From Psychrobacter arenosus (GTDB taxonomy: Bacteria; Pseudomonadota; Gammaproteobacteria; Pseudomonadales; Moraxellaceae): a stretch of 64,000 nucleotides of DNA. Shown here piece after piece: positions 26,443 to 35,820 of this stretch (position 1 is the stretch's first letter; each line of letters opens with the position of its first letter). A program made the position numbers and the translations under genes. Location of the stretch: the NCBI RefSeq assembly GCF_904848165.1, contig NZ_LR884459.1, positions 2,666,001 to 2,730,000 on the forward strand. Direction: 5' to 3'. A model generated the notes under the pieces. It was given only the letters and a program-made list of their open reading frames with translations, ran no database searches and was not told the origin of the DNA.

Positions 26443-27234
26443 ATGGTTGAGTATCAAGAAAAGAGCTTTAAAGACCTATTTAATTTATCTGGCAAAGTCG
26501 CCATCGTCACGGGCGGAGCCAACGGTATCGGTAAAGCCACAGCTTTACGTCTAGCCCAAGCAGGTGCCGATATCGTCATTGCCGATTTAAAAAAAGCAGA
26601 TGCTGAAGAAGCGGTTAAAGAAATCGAAGCGTATGGCGTTAAAGGCCTAGCGGTAGAATGTAATATCCTAAAAGATGACAGCTTAGTCGCCCTAGTCGAT
26701 ACTGTGATGGACGAGTTTGGCAAGATTAATATTTTGATTAATAACGCCGGCGGCGGCGGTGGTGGTAAAGAAGACCCTACCAAGATTTCCGTAGATGATA
26801 TTCGCCGCGATTTTGAATTAAACGTCTTTAGTGGCTGGCGCTTGTCACAATTGTGTGCGCCGCATATGCAGGCAGCGGGCTACGGCTCTATCGTATTCAC
26901 CACCTCAATGTCGAGCATCAATAAGAGCCCAAATATGAGCGGTTATGGCGGCTCAAAAGCGGCGGTTAACCATATGGTAGCGAATTTAGCGCATGACTTC
27001 GGTCCTGAAGTGCGTATCAATGCGGTAGGCCCAGGTGCAACGCGTACCGATGCGCTAGCTAGTGTGCTGACACCTGAGATTGAAGAGCGCATGCTGTCGC
27101 ATACCCCGATTAAACGGTTGGGCGAAGCCGATGATATCGCAGGCGCTATGTTGTATTTCGCATCGCCTATCTCAACTTGGGTGAGTGGTCAGACCATCTT
27201 TGTGAATGGTGGCGGGGTACAGACTTTAGACTAA
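26443..27234 (+). CDS. Short-chain dehydrogenase/reductase (7-alpha-HSDH/FabG-like)
   Basis: Classical SDR of 263 residues: the NAD(P) loop TGGANGIG is at 23-30, NNAG at 100-103, catalytic Ser near 155-157, Tyr168 and Lys172 (YGGSK), and the C-terminal GQTIFVNGGG. Asp48 in VIADLKKAD points to NAD(H) preference. A run of glycines after NNAG is unusual and resembles 7-alpha-hydroxysteroid dehydrogenases, but the substrate cannot be assigned. RBS GGAGAAAAGACC precedes the ATG. Single gene with its own terminator. Confidence 0.85.
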   Translation: MVEYQEKSFKDLFNLSGKVAIVTGGANGIGKATALRLAQAGADIVIADLKKADAEEAVKEIEAYGVKGLAVECNILKDDSLVALVDTVMDEFGKINILINNAGGGGGGKEDPTKISVDDIRRDFELNVFSGWRLSQLCAPHMQAAGYGSIVFTTSMSSINKSPNMSGYGGSKAAVNHMVANLAHDFGPEVRINAVGPGATRTDALASVLTPEIEERMLSHTPIKRLGEADDIAGAMLYFASPISTWVSGQTIFVNGGGVQTLD

Positions 27235-27291
27235 TAGCTAGTATTGATTAGCTGCTATTTTCTAAGTATTTTTTTACCAAGAACTATAAAT

Positions 27292-27330
27292 AAACCGCTA
27301 TCGTCTTTATGACAGTAGCGGTTTTTTTTG
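27292..27330 (+). terminator. Terminator of the SDR gene
   Basis: Stem AAACCGCTATCGTC / GACAGTAGCGGTTT with one mismatch, then eight T. Confidence 0.85.
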
Positions 27331-27381
27331 GATTGCGCAAAATGCCTGATATGAAAATATCAAAGTGTTTTTCAAGGGTAT

Positions 27382-27834
27382 TTATTCAGTGGCTGGCTTA
27401 ATTTTACGTCCCGTCAAGCTATTGGCCACCCAAGCCGGGCCAATTAATAAGAATTGCAGGTCTTCGAAGAAAGACGGTTTTTTGCCCTCAACCTTGTGAC
27501 CAATAAACTGTCCAATCCAAGCAACGACAAATACTAATGCCCAAAATTTAAAGCCTAGCGGCATAAACGCCATTACAGACAGGCAGAGTAGGGTAAAAAT
27601 GCCCATGGCAAAGAACAGCTGCTTAGAGAGTCCAAGATAGAAAATACCTACTAGCGCCGTGGCGACTAAGGTAAACCAGACTGACAACGACATGCCCATG
27701 CCCAGGATGCTCACAAAGATAGTGGGTACGCAGAGCCAATGGATTTTTTTATTTAAAGGGTTTTGATGGCTCACGGCATATTCGGAGAGCCATTGCTCGA
27801 GAGAGCGTTTGGTTTTATTACGAGTACGGATCAT
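27382..27834 (-). CDS. Mpo1/DUF962-like membrane protein
   Basis: 150 residues with four hydrophobic segments. The N-terminal LEQWLSEYAVSHQNPLNK followed by HWLCVPTIF, and the later GQFIGHKVEGKKPSFFEDL near 108-126, are the conserved histidine-bearing blocks of the DUF962/Mpo1 family (yeast Mpo1 is an iron-dependent dioxygenase acting on 2-hydroxy fatty acids). The conserved histidines are present, so activity is plausible but unproven. RBS GGGAGGTTAGT upstream of the ATG at 27834. Confidence 0.8.
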   Translation of the reverse strand: MIRTRNKTKRSLEQWLSEYAVSHQNPLNKKIHWLCVPTIFVSILGMGMSLSVWFTLVATALVGIFYLGLSKQLFFAMGIFTLLCLSVMAFMPLGFKFWALVFVVAWIGQFIGHKVEGKKPSFFEDLQFLLIGPAWVANSLTGRKIKPATE

Positions 27835-28009
27835 ACTAACCTCCCTGTCAGTATTTATTACTATAGCTATAGTTTTAACAGGTAATTAGCAGGTTGTAAA
27901 CCAAAAAACCAGCCTGTCTAACCCGGTCCCATAAAACTAGCAGTCTGCTGAAACTGGGAAAGCGGCTAGTTCTGTAGATGGCCTACTGCTCAAATGAGCT
28001 AGCGCTATA

Positions 28010-28759
28010 CTAGGCTAGATTTCCCTTCGCCAATTGCTCGCTGCGGTGCCATTCATATAAACCTACGAAAGCATTGATTTGATAGACCATAGTTTGAATC
28101 GCGAAGATGTAGTTGCCGGTCATGAGGTTGACTATCAACCATACAAAGTTGACCGCAATCCAAATCCACCAGTTAAACGAATAACGTAAAATCATGGTGG
28201 CTTGTGCCGTGATTGATAGTACAAAGGCGGCGACGTTAATCCAGTAGAAATCAATCATGCCTAAGAATTTACTGCCATCATCATCGACGACCGCAAAACC
28301 TTTTTGTGCCAGCCACTCATTGACGATAGGGAAGAGCGCTAAGCCTAGAGCAATAAAGGCTATGGTCATTAGCCAAATCCACTTACTGGCCGATTTTGGC
28401 ACCATATCGCCATCTGGATCAGTGTTTTTTGACCAGTAAAACAGGCCATAAACGTGAGTAAAGAAGTTGAATAAAGGCGCGAGCATAAGCCCTACTGCGC
28501 CAGAGGTAGCCTGTACCACGACTTCACCTGCCGTTGCCGCCATACCCAAACCGTTGCCCATGACGTTTTTACGAAACGATAGCGAAACCACGCATAACAG
28601 TCCGACTAACGATACCCCCAAATAGAACCAATCTAACGTCTGGTGCTCGGTGAATTTCCAAAAACCTAACGATAGGGCAAGTACCCCAGAAACGAACCAA
28701 CCGATGATCCACTGCATCGACCACTTACCGGTGATGTTGTCTAATAATTGAATGCGCAT
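28010..28759 (-). CDS. pnuC: Nicotinamide riboside transporter PnuC
   Basis: Inner-membrane facilitator that imports nicotinamide riboside, trapped by kinase phosphorylation. Seven or so transmembrane helices; the C-terminal third carries the PnuC hallmarks WWIWIAVNFVWL and the closing FVGLYEWHR. ATG 28759 is chosen because TGAGGA stands 6 bp upstream; an earlier frame to 28777 lacks a site. The NadR-like gene lies 113 bp upstream on the same strand, so the two form an NAD-salvage unit. Confidence 0.9.
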   Translation of the reverse strand: MRIQLLDNITGKWSMQWIIGWFVSGVLALSLGFWKFTEHQTLDWFYLGVSLVGLLCVVSLSFRKNVMGNGLGMAATAGEVVVQATSGAVGLMLAPLFNFFTHVYGLFYWSKNTDPDGDMVPKSASKWIWLMTIAFIALGLALFPIVNEWLAQKGFAVVDDDGSKFLGMIDFYWINVAAFVLSITAQATMILRYSFNWWIWIAVNFVWLIVNLMTGNYIFAIQTMVYQINAFVGLYEWHRSEQLAKGNLA

Positions 28760-28797
28760 AATTGTCCTCAAAACCAAGCTAAAATAAAAAGTCGCAA

Positions 28798-28835
28798 AAA
28801 TTAAAACCTAGAACAAAGCTCGAAATTAAAACCTA
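28798..28835 (+). repeat. Short direct repeat between nadR-like and pnuC
   Basis: AAATTAAAACCTA occurs at 28798-28810 and 28823-28835 (25-bp period) in an A-rich leader. Confidence 0.7.
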
Positions 28836-28872
28836 AAAATAAAACAATACAAAATAAGCTATTGAAAAAAGA

Positions 28873-29949
28873 TTAGCAATGTGGCGCTATGCCCCCATAA
28901 ATATGTTGGTTAATATAAGCAATAGCTTGTTGATAACGCTGATCATAATCCGGATCAGTGATACGGTGTGGGGTAATGTTATGCCGGTTAAAGATTTCCG
29001 TTAAGCGGTTTTCAAAGCGATTGCGCGCAGTCTCCGTGCCTAACGAGCGCATACCGTCGTCCACCCACGGGGTATTATTGGCTAAAAATAGCGTATGGTC
29101 TAAGCGCACCTCGTCAATACAGGCGGCAACGAATGGGTGGGTACGCCCTTCATATTCCTCACAAAAAGCTTGTGTCGTCACAAAGTCTGTATCTACAAAA
29201 GTCACAGGGGCAGGGGCGCGATAAGTCGCTGTACGGATCGCCTCGGCATGGTCTAAAGAGATAGGGCCATAGTCACTGTACTGTAGGCCAACCTCTGAGC
29301 CGCCCAAGTCAGTGCCGACATATAAGCGGCCCATTTCGAGAGCAAAGCTAGCGCCATAATAATTAGCGAGCTTATGTACCAAAGTGGTCTTACCTGAGCT
29401 CTCACCGCCGACGATAGCCACGGTTTTGGTATAGCTACCGCGGGCTTCGGGATGAATAGCCGGCCAATAAGCAATCGGATCGCGGGCAATATCTGCCGAA
29501 TGCACGCCTGACTGTTCAGGAGTAGTCAGTATGGGCAAGCGCAGTTGCGCATAGAGATCAGGTTGGGCCAACGGATGGTTTTCAGCGACAAATAGGATGG
29601 GCGGCGTAGGACTGCTAGGGTCAGTCGGGACTATTTGAAGGCGCTCTAGCAGCAGCTGTAATTTGCTGTTAGTGGCATGAATATCGACTAAAACCTCATC
29701 GAAATTATCGTGGACCGGCAACTGGATTTCGTCAGTCGTATGAATCTGGATAAACGGCAAGTCACGACAAGCCATCTGCAACCAACGCGCCTTATCTTGC
29801 AAAGTCACCAGATACTTAGGGTTGGGGCTAGGGTGAGTGGTAATGACGATATGCAGGGTACGCACTTGTCCTGCTGCATGCAGAATACTGCGCATCTGAC
29901 CGAGGTGTAATGGCTCAAAGTGGCCGATCATAAGTCCTGAGTCGTGCAT
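28873..29949 (-). CDS. nadR: NadR-like bifunctional NMN adenylyltransferase / ribosylnicotinamide kinase
   Basis: Two-domain NAD-salvage enzyme without the HTH repressor domain of enteric NadR, 358 residues from the ATG at 29949 (AGGAG 5 bp upstream; a TTG at 29964 is less likely). The nucleotidyltransferase part starts GHFEPLHLGQM, where the usual HxGH reads HLGQ (15-18). The kinase part has a clean P-loop GGESSGKTTL (181-190) and a later DTDFVTTQ. Kinase function is well supported; adenylyl transfer is open to question because of the second-His substitution. Leads into pnuC. Confidence 0.85.
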   Translation of the reverse strand: MHDSGLMIGHFEPLHLGQMRSILHAAGQVRTLHIVITTHPSPNPKYLVTLQDKARWLQMACRDLPFIQIHTTDEIQLPVHDNFDEVLVDIHATNSKLQLLLERLQIVPTDPSSPTPPILFVAENHPLAQPDLYAQLRLPILTTPEQSGVHSADIARDPIAYWPAIHPEARGSYTKTVAIVGGESSGKTTLVHKLANYYGASFALEMGRLYVGTDLGGSEVGLQYSDYGPISLDHAEAIRTATYRAPAPVTFVDTDFVTTQAFCEEYEGRTHPFVAACIDEVRLDHTLFLANNTPWVDDGMRSLGTETARNRFENRLTEIFNRHNITPHRITDPDYDQRYQQAIAYINQHIYGGIAPHC

Positions 29950-30645
29950 GACGTCTCCTAACAAAGGTTAATTAAAGATAAGGGTAAGTAAGTTTATATA
30001 GAGTAATAAAATTAGCAAAAATAAGTTAGTGTAAATAGGTTAAGAGAATGAGCCTAAATTTTGCTCAAGACTAATTCATCACTAGTTAATGAATAACAAA
30101 GCAACAGATTAGGTTACTAAAACTCTTCCTAGACAGCGCTTGTTTTTGCCTATCACACCCCCAATCTACAGGACACAATGACTAAGTAAAGTCAGCTATT
30201 TTATTAAGTAACATAGCTAATCTATTGAAAATTAAAACTTAAGTTATAGAAGGGCTTATAGAATCAACTTAGCTAAGGTAGAACAAAAATAGACTAAAGT
30301 GAGACGTATGCTGCCGTTGCAAACCAGCAATAATAGCGAATGTAATGATTTCTGAAATGTTTTGAAATAATTTTACGGAATCAATGACTTAAAGAGAGCG
30401 AAGATAGGTTGGTGTAAGCTTATGTAGCAAAAACTCACAAAGCCAAACTAGATGAGCTACAGTTATTCAGGTATATAGGGGCTATAATGATTATCAATTA
30501 AGCGGTAGTCAGTTGAAAAGGCAGCTTGCCACAAACTTATAAATTAGTAGCAATAAATAGTTAAGCAGCATGTCTTTATTATTAAGCTGTCCTTACCCTG
30601 GTTAAGTAGTAAATGGTTAAGCAGTAAATACTTAAGGAGTAAAGT
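29950..30645. other. Long AT-rich intergenic region, nadR-like / pspC-like
   Basis: Nearly 700 bp separating divergent genes. No open frame with a ribosome site and no recognised RNA. It ends with a triple 15-bp repeat. A TTAGTGTAAAT half-element at 30026 faintly resembles NrtR boxes but lacks a second arm. Confidence 0.4.
30600..30644 (+). repeat. Triple 15-bp tandem repeat containing a ribosome site
   Basis: GGTTAAGTAGTAAAT, GGTTAAGCAGTAAAT and ACTTAAGGAGTAAAG in exact 15-bp register; the third copy holds AAGGAG, the ribosome site of the next gene. Confidence 0.9.
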
Positions 30646-30858
30646 TTGGCCAAATTGGTAAAGTTACATCGTTCTCGTCAGCATCGGATGATTGATGGTG
30701 TTATGGGCGGTATTGCTGAATATCTTGGCTGGTCACCTATGATAACGCGTCTTTTATTCGTTATCTTATCGTCAGCGAGTGTGGCGGTACCGGGAATCTT
30801 AATTTATATCATTTTATGGGTAGTGATGCCCAATGCTAGTGCTAGCTCGTATCGTTAA
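30646..30858 (+). CDS. PspC-domain small membrane protein
   Basis: 70 residues with a PspC-like fold: basic N-terminus, DGVMGGIAEYLGW (about 18-30), then one long hydrophobic helix (35-62) ending VVMPNAS. The match to PspC is by these blocks. The TTG start is fixed by AAGGAG six bases upstream. PspC domains sense envelope stress, but no pspA/pspF partner is seen here. Terminator follows about 100 bp later. Confidence 0.82.
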   Translation: MAKLVKLHRSRQHRMIDGVMGGIAEYLGWSPMITRLLFVILSSASVAVPGILIYIILWVVMPNASASSYR

Positions 30859-30960
30859 ATCGATAGTTTCATAATTTTTTATAGACCTTTTCTGAATAAC
30901 TGCATTAACTTGATTAACAACAAATTGAATTAATTACAATTAGAACATGCTTTTCCTCCT

Positions 30961-30992
30961 GCCTAGATGGTTCGCCGTCTAGGTATTTTTTT
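30961..30992 (+). terminator. Terminator of the pspC-like gene
   Basis: Stem CCTAGATGG / CCGTCTAGG with a stable TTCG tetraloop, then T-rich. Confidence 0.88.
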
Positions 30993-31048
30993 GTCTATCC
31001 GTTACCAGACTATGGATAAAATCCTCGTTTTTTAGTAAGGTGAGGGCC

Positions 31049-31077
31049 TTAAAAGTCACTTATTGGCTTACTATAAT
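31049..31077 (+). promoter_or_regulatory. Probable promoter of glyQ
   Basis: TATAAT at 31072-31077, weak -35 TTAAAA at 31049-31054, 17-bp spacer, 68 bp before the glyQ start. Confidence 0.45.
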
Positions 31078-31145
31078 TCTTTGGCCTATTTATTCTCTAC
31101 TTTATTTTATAATTGCTACCACGACACTCTGACAATGGCGACGCT

Positions 31146-32129
31146 ATGACTTTCCAAGACCTCATTCTAACTTTGCAATCTTACTGGGCAGACAAAGGCT
31201 GTGTTGTGCTGCAGCCTTATGATATGGAGATGGGCGCAGGCACCTTTCATACCGCCACTTTTTTGCGCTCATTAGGGCCTGAAGTTTGGAACGCAGCTTA
31301 CGTGCAGCCGTCACGTCGTCCTACCGATGGCCGCTATGGTAATAACCCCAATCGTCTGCAGCATTATTATCAGTTTCAAGTCGTGCTCAAGCCCAATCCG
31401 CCCAATATCCAAGAGCTGTATTTAGACTCGTTAAAGGCTATTGGCGTGGACCCGTTGACGCATGATATCCGTTTTGTAGAAGACAACTGGGAGTCACCAA
31501 CGCTAGGCGCTTGGGGTCTCGGTTGGGAGATCTGGCTCAATGGTATGGAAGTGACCCAGTTCACTTATTTCCAGCAAGTCGGTGGTATTGAGTGCTTCCC
31601 AGTGACCGGCGAAATTACTTATGGTCTTGAACGTCTGGCCATGTATATCCAAGGCGTGGATAGCGTCTATGACTTGGTCTGGACCGATGGCCCGTTTGGC
31701 ACCGTCACTTATGGCGATGTTTTTCATCAAAATGAAGTAGAGCAGTCGACTTATAACTTTGAGCACGCGGATGTGCCGAAAATGTTTGACCTGTTTGACT
31801 TCTATGAGCAACAAGCGGATAAGTTGGCGGATGCCGGCTTGCCACTACCTGCCTATGAAATGGTGCTAAAAGCGTCGCATGCCTTTAACTTATTGGATGC
31901 CCGTGGTGCCATTTCGGTCACTGAGCGTCAGCGCTTTATTTTGCGAGTGCGTACTTTAGCGCGTAAGGTCGCCCAAGGCTATGTGGAAGCCCGCGCTAAA
32001 TTAGGCTTTCCATTGGCGGATGAAGCGCATAAAGAAGCGGCGCTGAAAAAATATCTGCCGAAAGCAGAGTCTGCGCAAGAAGACAGTGCTGAAAAAGATA
32101 CTGCCAAAGACAAGCCGAAGAACAAATAG
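31146..32129 (+). CDS. glyQ: Glycyl-tRNA synthetase alpha subunit
   Basis: Catalytic subunit of the bacterial alpha2beta2 glycyl-tRNA synthetase; charges tRNA-Gly, one of which is encoded at 25.9 kb. Class II motifs include [12 protein letters not shown] and the [22 protein letters not shown] block, all well conserved. Start is the ATG at 31146, giving [14 protein letters not shown]; an upstream TTG at 31113 would add an unlikely tail. 327 residues, slightly longer than usual because of a lysine/glutamate-rich C-terminal tail from about 303. Followed by an unknown gene and then glyS. Confidence 0.95.
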   Translation: MTFQDLILTLQSYWADKGCVVLQPYDMEMGAGTFHTATFLRSLGPEVWNAAYVQPSRRPTDGRYGNNPNRLQHYYQFQVVLKPNPPNIQELYLDSLKAIGVDPLTHDIRFVEDNWESPTLGAWGLGWEIWLNGMEVTQFTYFQQVGGIECFPVTGEITYGLERLAMYIQGVDSVYDLVWTDGPFGTVTYGDVFHQNEVEQSTYNFEHADVPKMFDLFDFYEQQADKLADAGLPLPAYEMVLKASHAFNLLDARGAISVTERQRFILRVRTLARKVAQGYVEARAKLGFPLADEAHKEAALKKYLPKAESAQEDSAEKDTAKDKPKNK

Positions 32130-32228
32130 ACCCTGAGATAAAGGGTGATAGCGCACGGGTAATCGCTCGCTGCGCTTATTAATAATTTGCCAGCCGTATT
32201 GGCCGTTATGATGGCTAAGAGATCTGAT

Positions 32229-32987
32229 ATGAATAACAAAGACGCTAGTGTGAATGACCCTGCCGCCATGCTAGACAATCTAGAAATCGTGGTGCCTAAG
32301 TCAAATACGGCTACCGCTCAAACAGACGCTATAGTGGCTAATGATGAGACGCTGGTGGTGGTCAATCTAAAGGCAAAACTGCGTCCAGAAGATCAGGGGG
32401 AGCTTGAAGATGCTTTCTTAGACGTATGTGAGCAGTTAAACCTGCAGGCTGACATTGTTGGTGGCGGTAGCTTGTTAGACGATAATGGCGAGAGTTTTGA
32501 AAGCGTTATTGAAATTGCTTTAGCAGAATGCAATGACACAATTATCGACCATATCATTGGCTTTTTTGAATCGACATTGGCGCCTAAAGGTTCGAGCTTA
32601 ACGATTTACGAGCCTTCTGCTAGCAGCATTGACAACGCCATTATTCAAGATACAGCTGTTGAAAATACAGCGCTGGACAGTGAAGCAGAACCAGCAATAA
32701 ATGCAGGTCGTAAAATTCATTTCGGTCATCAAGAAGGCTTAGGGCTTTATCTAAACGGTAAAGACTTAGCCCCTAAGATCTATCAAAAATATGACATTCG
32801 CCATGTCTTCGATAAGTGCAACAGCCTACTCAAAGGGGTTGGGATGGTGAATAGCTATTGGCAAGGCTATAGCGAGACCGCCCTCTATATGTACGGCGAC
32901 AGCTATGAGCAAATGGTCAAACGTATCGAGCCCTTTGTCAGCACTTATCCGTTATGCAATAAATCTAAAATGGTTAAGATTGCTTAG
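32229..32987 (+). CDS. Unknown acidic protein between glyQ and glyS
   Basis: 252 residues from the ATG at 32229 (RBS AAGAG 7 bp upstream; the frame opens earlier at 32187). I do not recognise a named family. There are two halves joined by an acidic low-complexity linker (about 130-160): an N-terminal alpha/beta part with LKAKLRPEDQGELEDAF and VGGGSLLDDNGE, and a C-terminal part with the pattern YGDSYEQM then a proline-tyrosine-cysteine end (FVSTYPLCN). It is between the synthetase subunits and 100 bp after glyQ, so probably in the same transcript, but glyS also has its own promoter. The function is not known. Confidence 0.72.
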   Translation: MNNKDASVNDPAAMLDNLEIVVPKSNTATAQTDAIVANDETLVVVNLKAKLRPEDQGELEDAFLDVCEQLNLQADIVGGGSLLDDNGESFESVIEIALAECNDTIIDHIIGFFESTLAPKGSSLTIYEPSASSIDNAIIQDTAVENTALDSEAEPAINAGRKIHFGHQEGLGLYLNGKDLAPKIYQKYDIRHVFDKCNSLLKGVGMVNSYWQGYSETALYMYGDSYEQMVKRIEPFVSTYPLCNKSKMVKIA

Positions 32988-33040
32988 GGTAGAGTAAGTT
33001 TGGCGCTAATAGCTATCCGAGCCAATGCGCAATAGCCCGC

Positions 33041-33067
33041 CTGACGGCCCGTTGATTTTGCTATAAT
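33041..33067 (+). promoter_or_regulatory. Extended -10 promoter of glyS
   Basis: TGCTATAAT at 33059-33067 (extended -10) with a CTGACG-like -35 at 33041-33046, short spacer; 57 bp before the glyS start. Confidence 0.6.
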
Positions 33068-33123
33068 CCCTACCATTCATAATTGCTAAAAATTTTAAAA
33101 CGACTTCATAATCAGAGAGCCCC

Positions 33124-35250
33124 ATGACCACTATTTTATTTGAACTCGGTTGCGAAGAGCTGCCACCAAAAAGCCTAAAGCCACTGCGTGATGCGTTACA
33201 AAGCAGTGTAGAGAGCCAATTAAAAGAGGCGGAGATCTCTTATGACAGTCTAAAAGCCTTTGCCGCACCGCGTCGCTTAGCCATTCAAATCGAAGGTATT
33301 GCGGATAAGCAACCGGACCGGAGCGAGCAAAAACGTGGCCCTGCTATCAAAGCTGCTTATGATGCGGAAGGTAAGCCTACCCGTGCAGCGGAAGGCTTTG
33401 CCAAAGGTTTGGGTATCGACGTCAGCGAATTGATGACGATTGAAACCGATAAAGGCGACTATATCGGCTATGAGCAAAAAATTAGCGGCCAACCAGTTAC
33501 TGAGCTATTGCCAGCTATCTTCCAAACAGCGCTAGATAAATTGCCTATAGCTAAACGTATGCGCTCAGGCGCGAGCCGCGAAGAGTTTGTGCGTCCTGTA
33601 CAGTGGTTGGTCTTAATGCAAGACGACCAAGTGATTGACGCGCAAGTGCAAGGCTTACAGAGTGGCAACCAGACCCGCGGCCATCGCTTCCATGCTCCTG
33701 ACTTTATGACCATTCCGCAGGCTAGCGACTATGAAAGCTTGCTAGCAGACGCTAAAGTTATCGCTGATTTTGATAAGCGTCAGGCGCTAATCAGCGAGCG
33801 GGTCGCAGCCTTAGCCAGCGAAGTAAATGCTAGCGCTATTGTCCCCCAAGCTTTGCTCGATGAAGTCACCGCTTTGGTGGACCTGCCAGTTGCGCTACGT
33901 GCCAGTTTCGAAGAGCGTTTCTTACAAGTGCCGCAAGAAGCCCTTATCTCAACGATGCAAGCGGACCAAAAGTATTTCTGCTTGACCGACAGTGACGGCA
34001 AACTACAGCCTTACTTTATCTTTATTAGCAATATCGAGTCAAAAGACCCGCAGCAAGTCATCAGCGGTAACGAAAAAGTAGTGCGTCCGCGTCTTGCCGA
34101 TGCTGAGTTCTTCTTCTTACAAGACCAAAAGCAGCCGTTATTTACGCTGACAGAAAATCTCAAAAATCGCGTATTCCAAGACCAGTTGGGTACCATTTGG
34201 GAGAAATCTGAACGGGTTGCCAAACTGACCGCCTTTATCGCCTCGCAATTAAAAGGTGAAGCAGAAAATAACCCAAGCCCAAGTCTAGCGACCTTTAAAG
34301 ACATCGATATTGAGCAAGCTACCCGCGCGGCTATCTTATCAAAAGCGGATTTGGCGAGTACTTTAGTTGGTGAATTTCCAGAGCTACAAGGGGTAGCAGG
34401 GACTTATTATGCGCGTCTAAATGGTGAGCCAGAAGCGGTAGCAGCAGCTATCGAAGAGCAATATTTGCCTAAATTTAGCGGTGACGTCTTACCTAAGACG
34501 GCAGTCGGTATTTGTCTAGCGCTAGCCGATCGTATCGACACGCTAGTGGGTATCTTCGGTATTGACCAAGCGCCTACCGGCTCAAAAGACCCGTTTAGCC
34601 TACGCCGTTCAGCGATTGGGGTGCTTAGAATTTTGATTGAAAAGCAGCTGCCGATTAACCTGATTGGTTTGGTTGAGCAAGCGGTCCGCAACTACAATGC
34701 GGATGGCGCTAATAAAGTCGTGAAGATGGGCGATACCTTCACCCAAGTTATCGACTTTATGAACTCCCGCTATCGTGCTATGTATACCGAGCAAGGCGTA
34801 AGTGTTGATACGATTCAAGCAGTCTTGGCTATTAACCCGCACATGCCGCTTGATTTTGATCAGCGTATCCGTGCGGTATCGGGCTTCCGTGCCTTGCCAC
34901 AAGCAGCAACCCTAGCTGAAATTAACAAACGCGTTGCCAATATTTTAGCCAAATCTGATGGTGAGGTGGCGGAACAAGTCGATGCTACTTTATTAACAGA
35001 AGCGGCGGAGCAGTCGTTAAATACAGCAGTGAATACGGCAAAAGAAACGGTCGCTCCGTTACAGGCTACGGCTGATTATGCGCAAATTTTACAAGCATTA
35101 ATCACGTTAGAGGCGCCATTAACGGACTTTTTTGATCACGTGATGGTGAATGCAGAAGATGCGGCGTTAAAAGCCAACCGTCTCGCCCTGTTAAAGCAAG
35201 TGCGTGAGCTGTTTTTAACTGTTGCGGATATTGGTGAGCTGCAAATTTAA
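33124..35250 (+). CDS. glyS: Glycyl-tRNA synthetase beta subunit
   Basis: tRNA-recognition subunit pairing with GlyQ. It begins MTTILFELGCEELPP, the conserved opening, with GHRFHAP near 187-193, STMQADQKYF near 277, RLADAEFFFLQD near 325 and an HD-like segment (ADRIDTLVGIF). The C-terminal anticodon-binding DALR-type domain has FFDHVMVNAED, and the last 100 residues include an alanine-rich linker. 708 residues is normal (about 690). Its own promoter and RBS (AGAGAGCCCC) precede it. Confidence 0.95.
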   Translation: MTTILFELGCEELPPKSLKPLRDALQSSVESQLKEAEISYDSLKAFAAPRRLAIQIEGIADKQPDRSEQKRGPAIKAAYDAEGKPTRAAEGFAKGLGIDVSELMTIETDKGDYIGYEQKISGQPVTELLPAIFQTALDKLPIAKRMRSGASREEFVRPVQWLVLMQDDQVIDAQVQGLQSGNQTRGHRFHAPDFMTIPQASDYESLLADAKVIADFDKRQALISERVAALASEVNASAIVPQALLDEVTALVDLPVALRASFEERFLQVPQEALISTMQADQKYFCLTDSDGKLQPYFIFISNIESKDPQQVISGNEKVVRPRLADAEFFFLQDQKQPLFTLTENLKNRVFQDQLGTIWEKSERVAKLTAFIASQLKGEAENNPSPSLATFKDIDIEQATRAAILSKADLASTLVGEFPELQGVAGTYYARLNGEPEAVAAAIEEQYLPKFSGDVLPKTAVGICLALADRIDTLVGIFGIDQAPTGSKDPFSLRRSAIGVLRILIEKQLPINLIGLVEQAVRNYNADGANKVVKMGDTFTQVIDFMNSRYRAMYTEQGVSVDTIQAVLAINPHMPLDFDQRIRAVSGFRALPQAATLAEINKRVANILAKSDGEVAEQVDATLLTEAAEQSLNTAVNTAKETVAPLQATADYAQILQALITLEAPLTDFFDHVMVNAEDAALKANRLALLKQVRELFLTVADIGELQI

Positions 35251-35380
35251 GTCCCTATGCAGGAGCTACCTTAAGAGCATTGCCTGCTATATTAGATATT
35301 TACTGCGTGATGATGCTGAGCATAAGAGTGGTTTTAGTCAAAAATCTTGCTAAGCATCGTTAAACGTTAAGGAGCTGCTC

Positions 35381-35656
35381 TTGTTTGCTGTGATTATGAC
35401 GTTCATCATTATCTGGATAGTGATGTGGATATTTTACAAGGTGATGTATCCTAAACCGCCAGCGCATTACTATCCGCAGGAAGGCGATGTGCTTACGCCG
35501 CGCACTTGTGACTTTTGTCATAATGAGTTGGTCGAGTATCGCGGTGTGTTAGAGCCCAAACCCAATAGCGAAGGCGAGTGGTTTTTTTGCAATTATGAGC
35601 ATCAAGCCGACTTTCATGCAGGTAAGGTCTATCGCTCGCCCAATCAGCAGGTTTAA
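35381..35656 (+). CDS. Small membrane-anchored protein with CxxC
   Basis: 91 residues: one hydrophobic helix (about 4-22) followed by a soluble part with CDFCHNE near 43-49 and a later Cys in WFFCNYEHQ, so a small metal- or redox-binding knuckle is possible. Start is a TTG supported by AAGGAG 6 bp upstream. I do not recognise a family name. It faces zapA across a bidirectional terminator. Confidence 0.75.
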   Translation: MFAVIMTFIIIWIVMWIFYKVMYPKPPAHYYPQEGDVLTPRTCDFCHNELVEYRGVLEPKPNSEGEWFFCNYEHQADFHAGKVYRSPNQQV

Positions 35657-35753
35657 GCGTTTGTTAGCAATGATGTAGGGTGATATGCCTTATAAATTAA
35701 TGGCTAGGTTAACAGCCGATATTATTGCTTGATAAGAATATGAAGCGCATAAA

Positions 35754-35783
35754 AAAAGGCAGTGAGTCAGCTCACTGCCTTTT
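35754..35783. terminator. Bidirectional terminator, CxxC protein / zapA
   Basis: Perfect stem AAAAGGCAGTGAG / CTCACTGCCTTTT with a TCAG loop. Confidence 0.88.
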
Positions 35784-35820
35784 GTATTCTGTAATGCTAG
35801 CGCTTTTTTATCACTAAGGT

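Noticed and set aside
30026..30036. NrtR-like half site upstream of the nadR-like gene
   Set aside because: Only one arm of the palindrome is present, and no nrtR gene is in view.
35657..35820. Possible 6S RNA downstream of zapA
   Set aside because: The space is too short and is filled by a bidirectional terminator; no 6S-like long hairpin.
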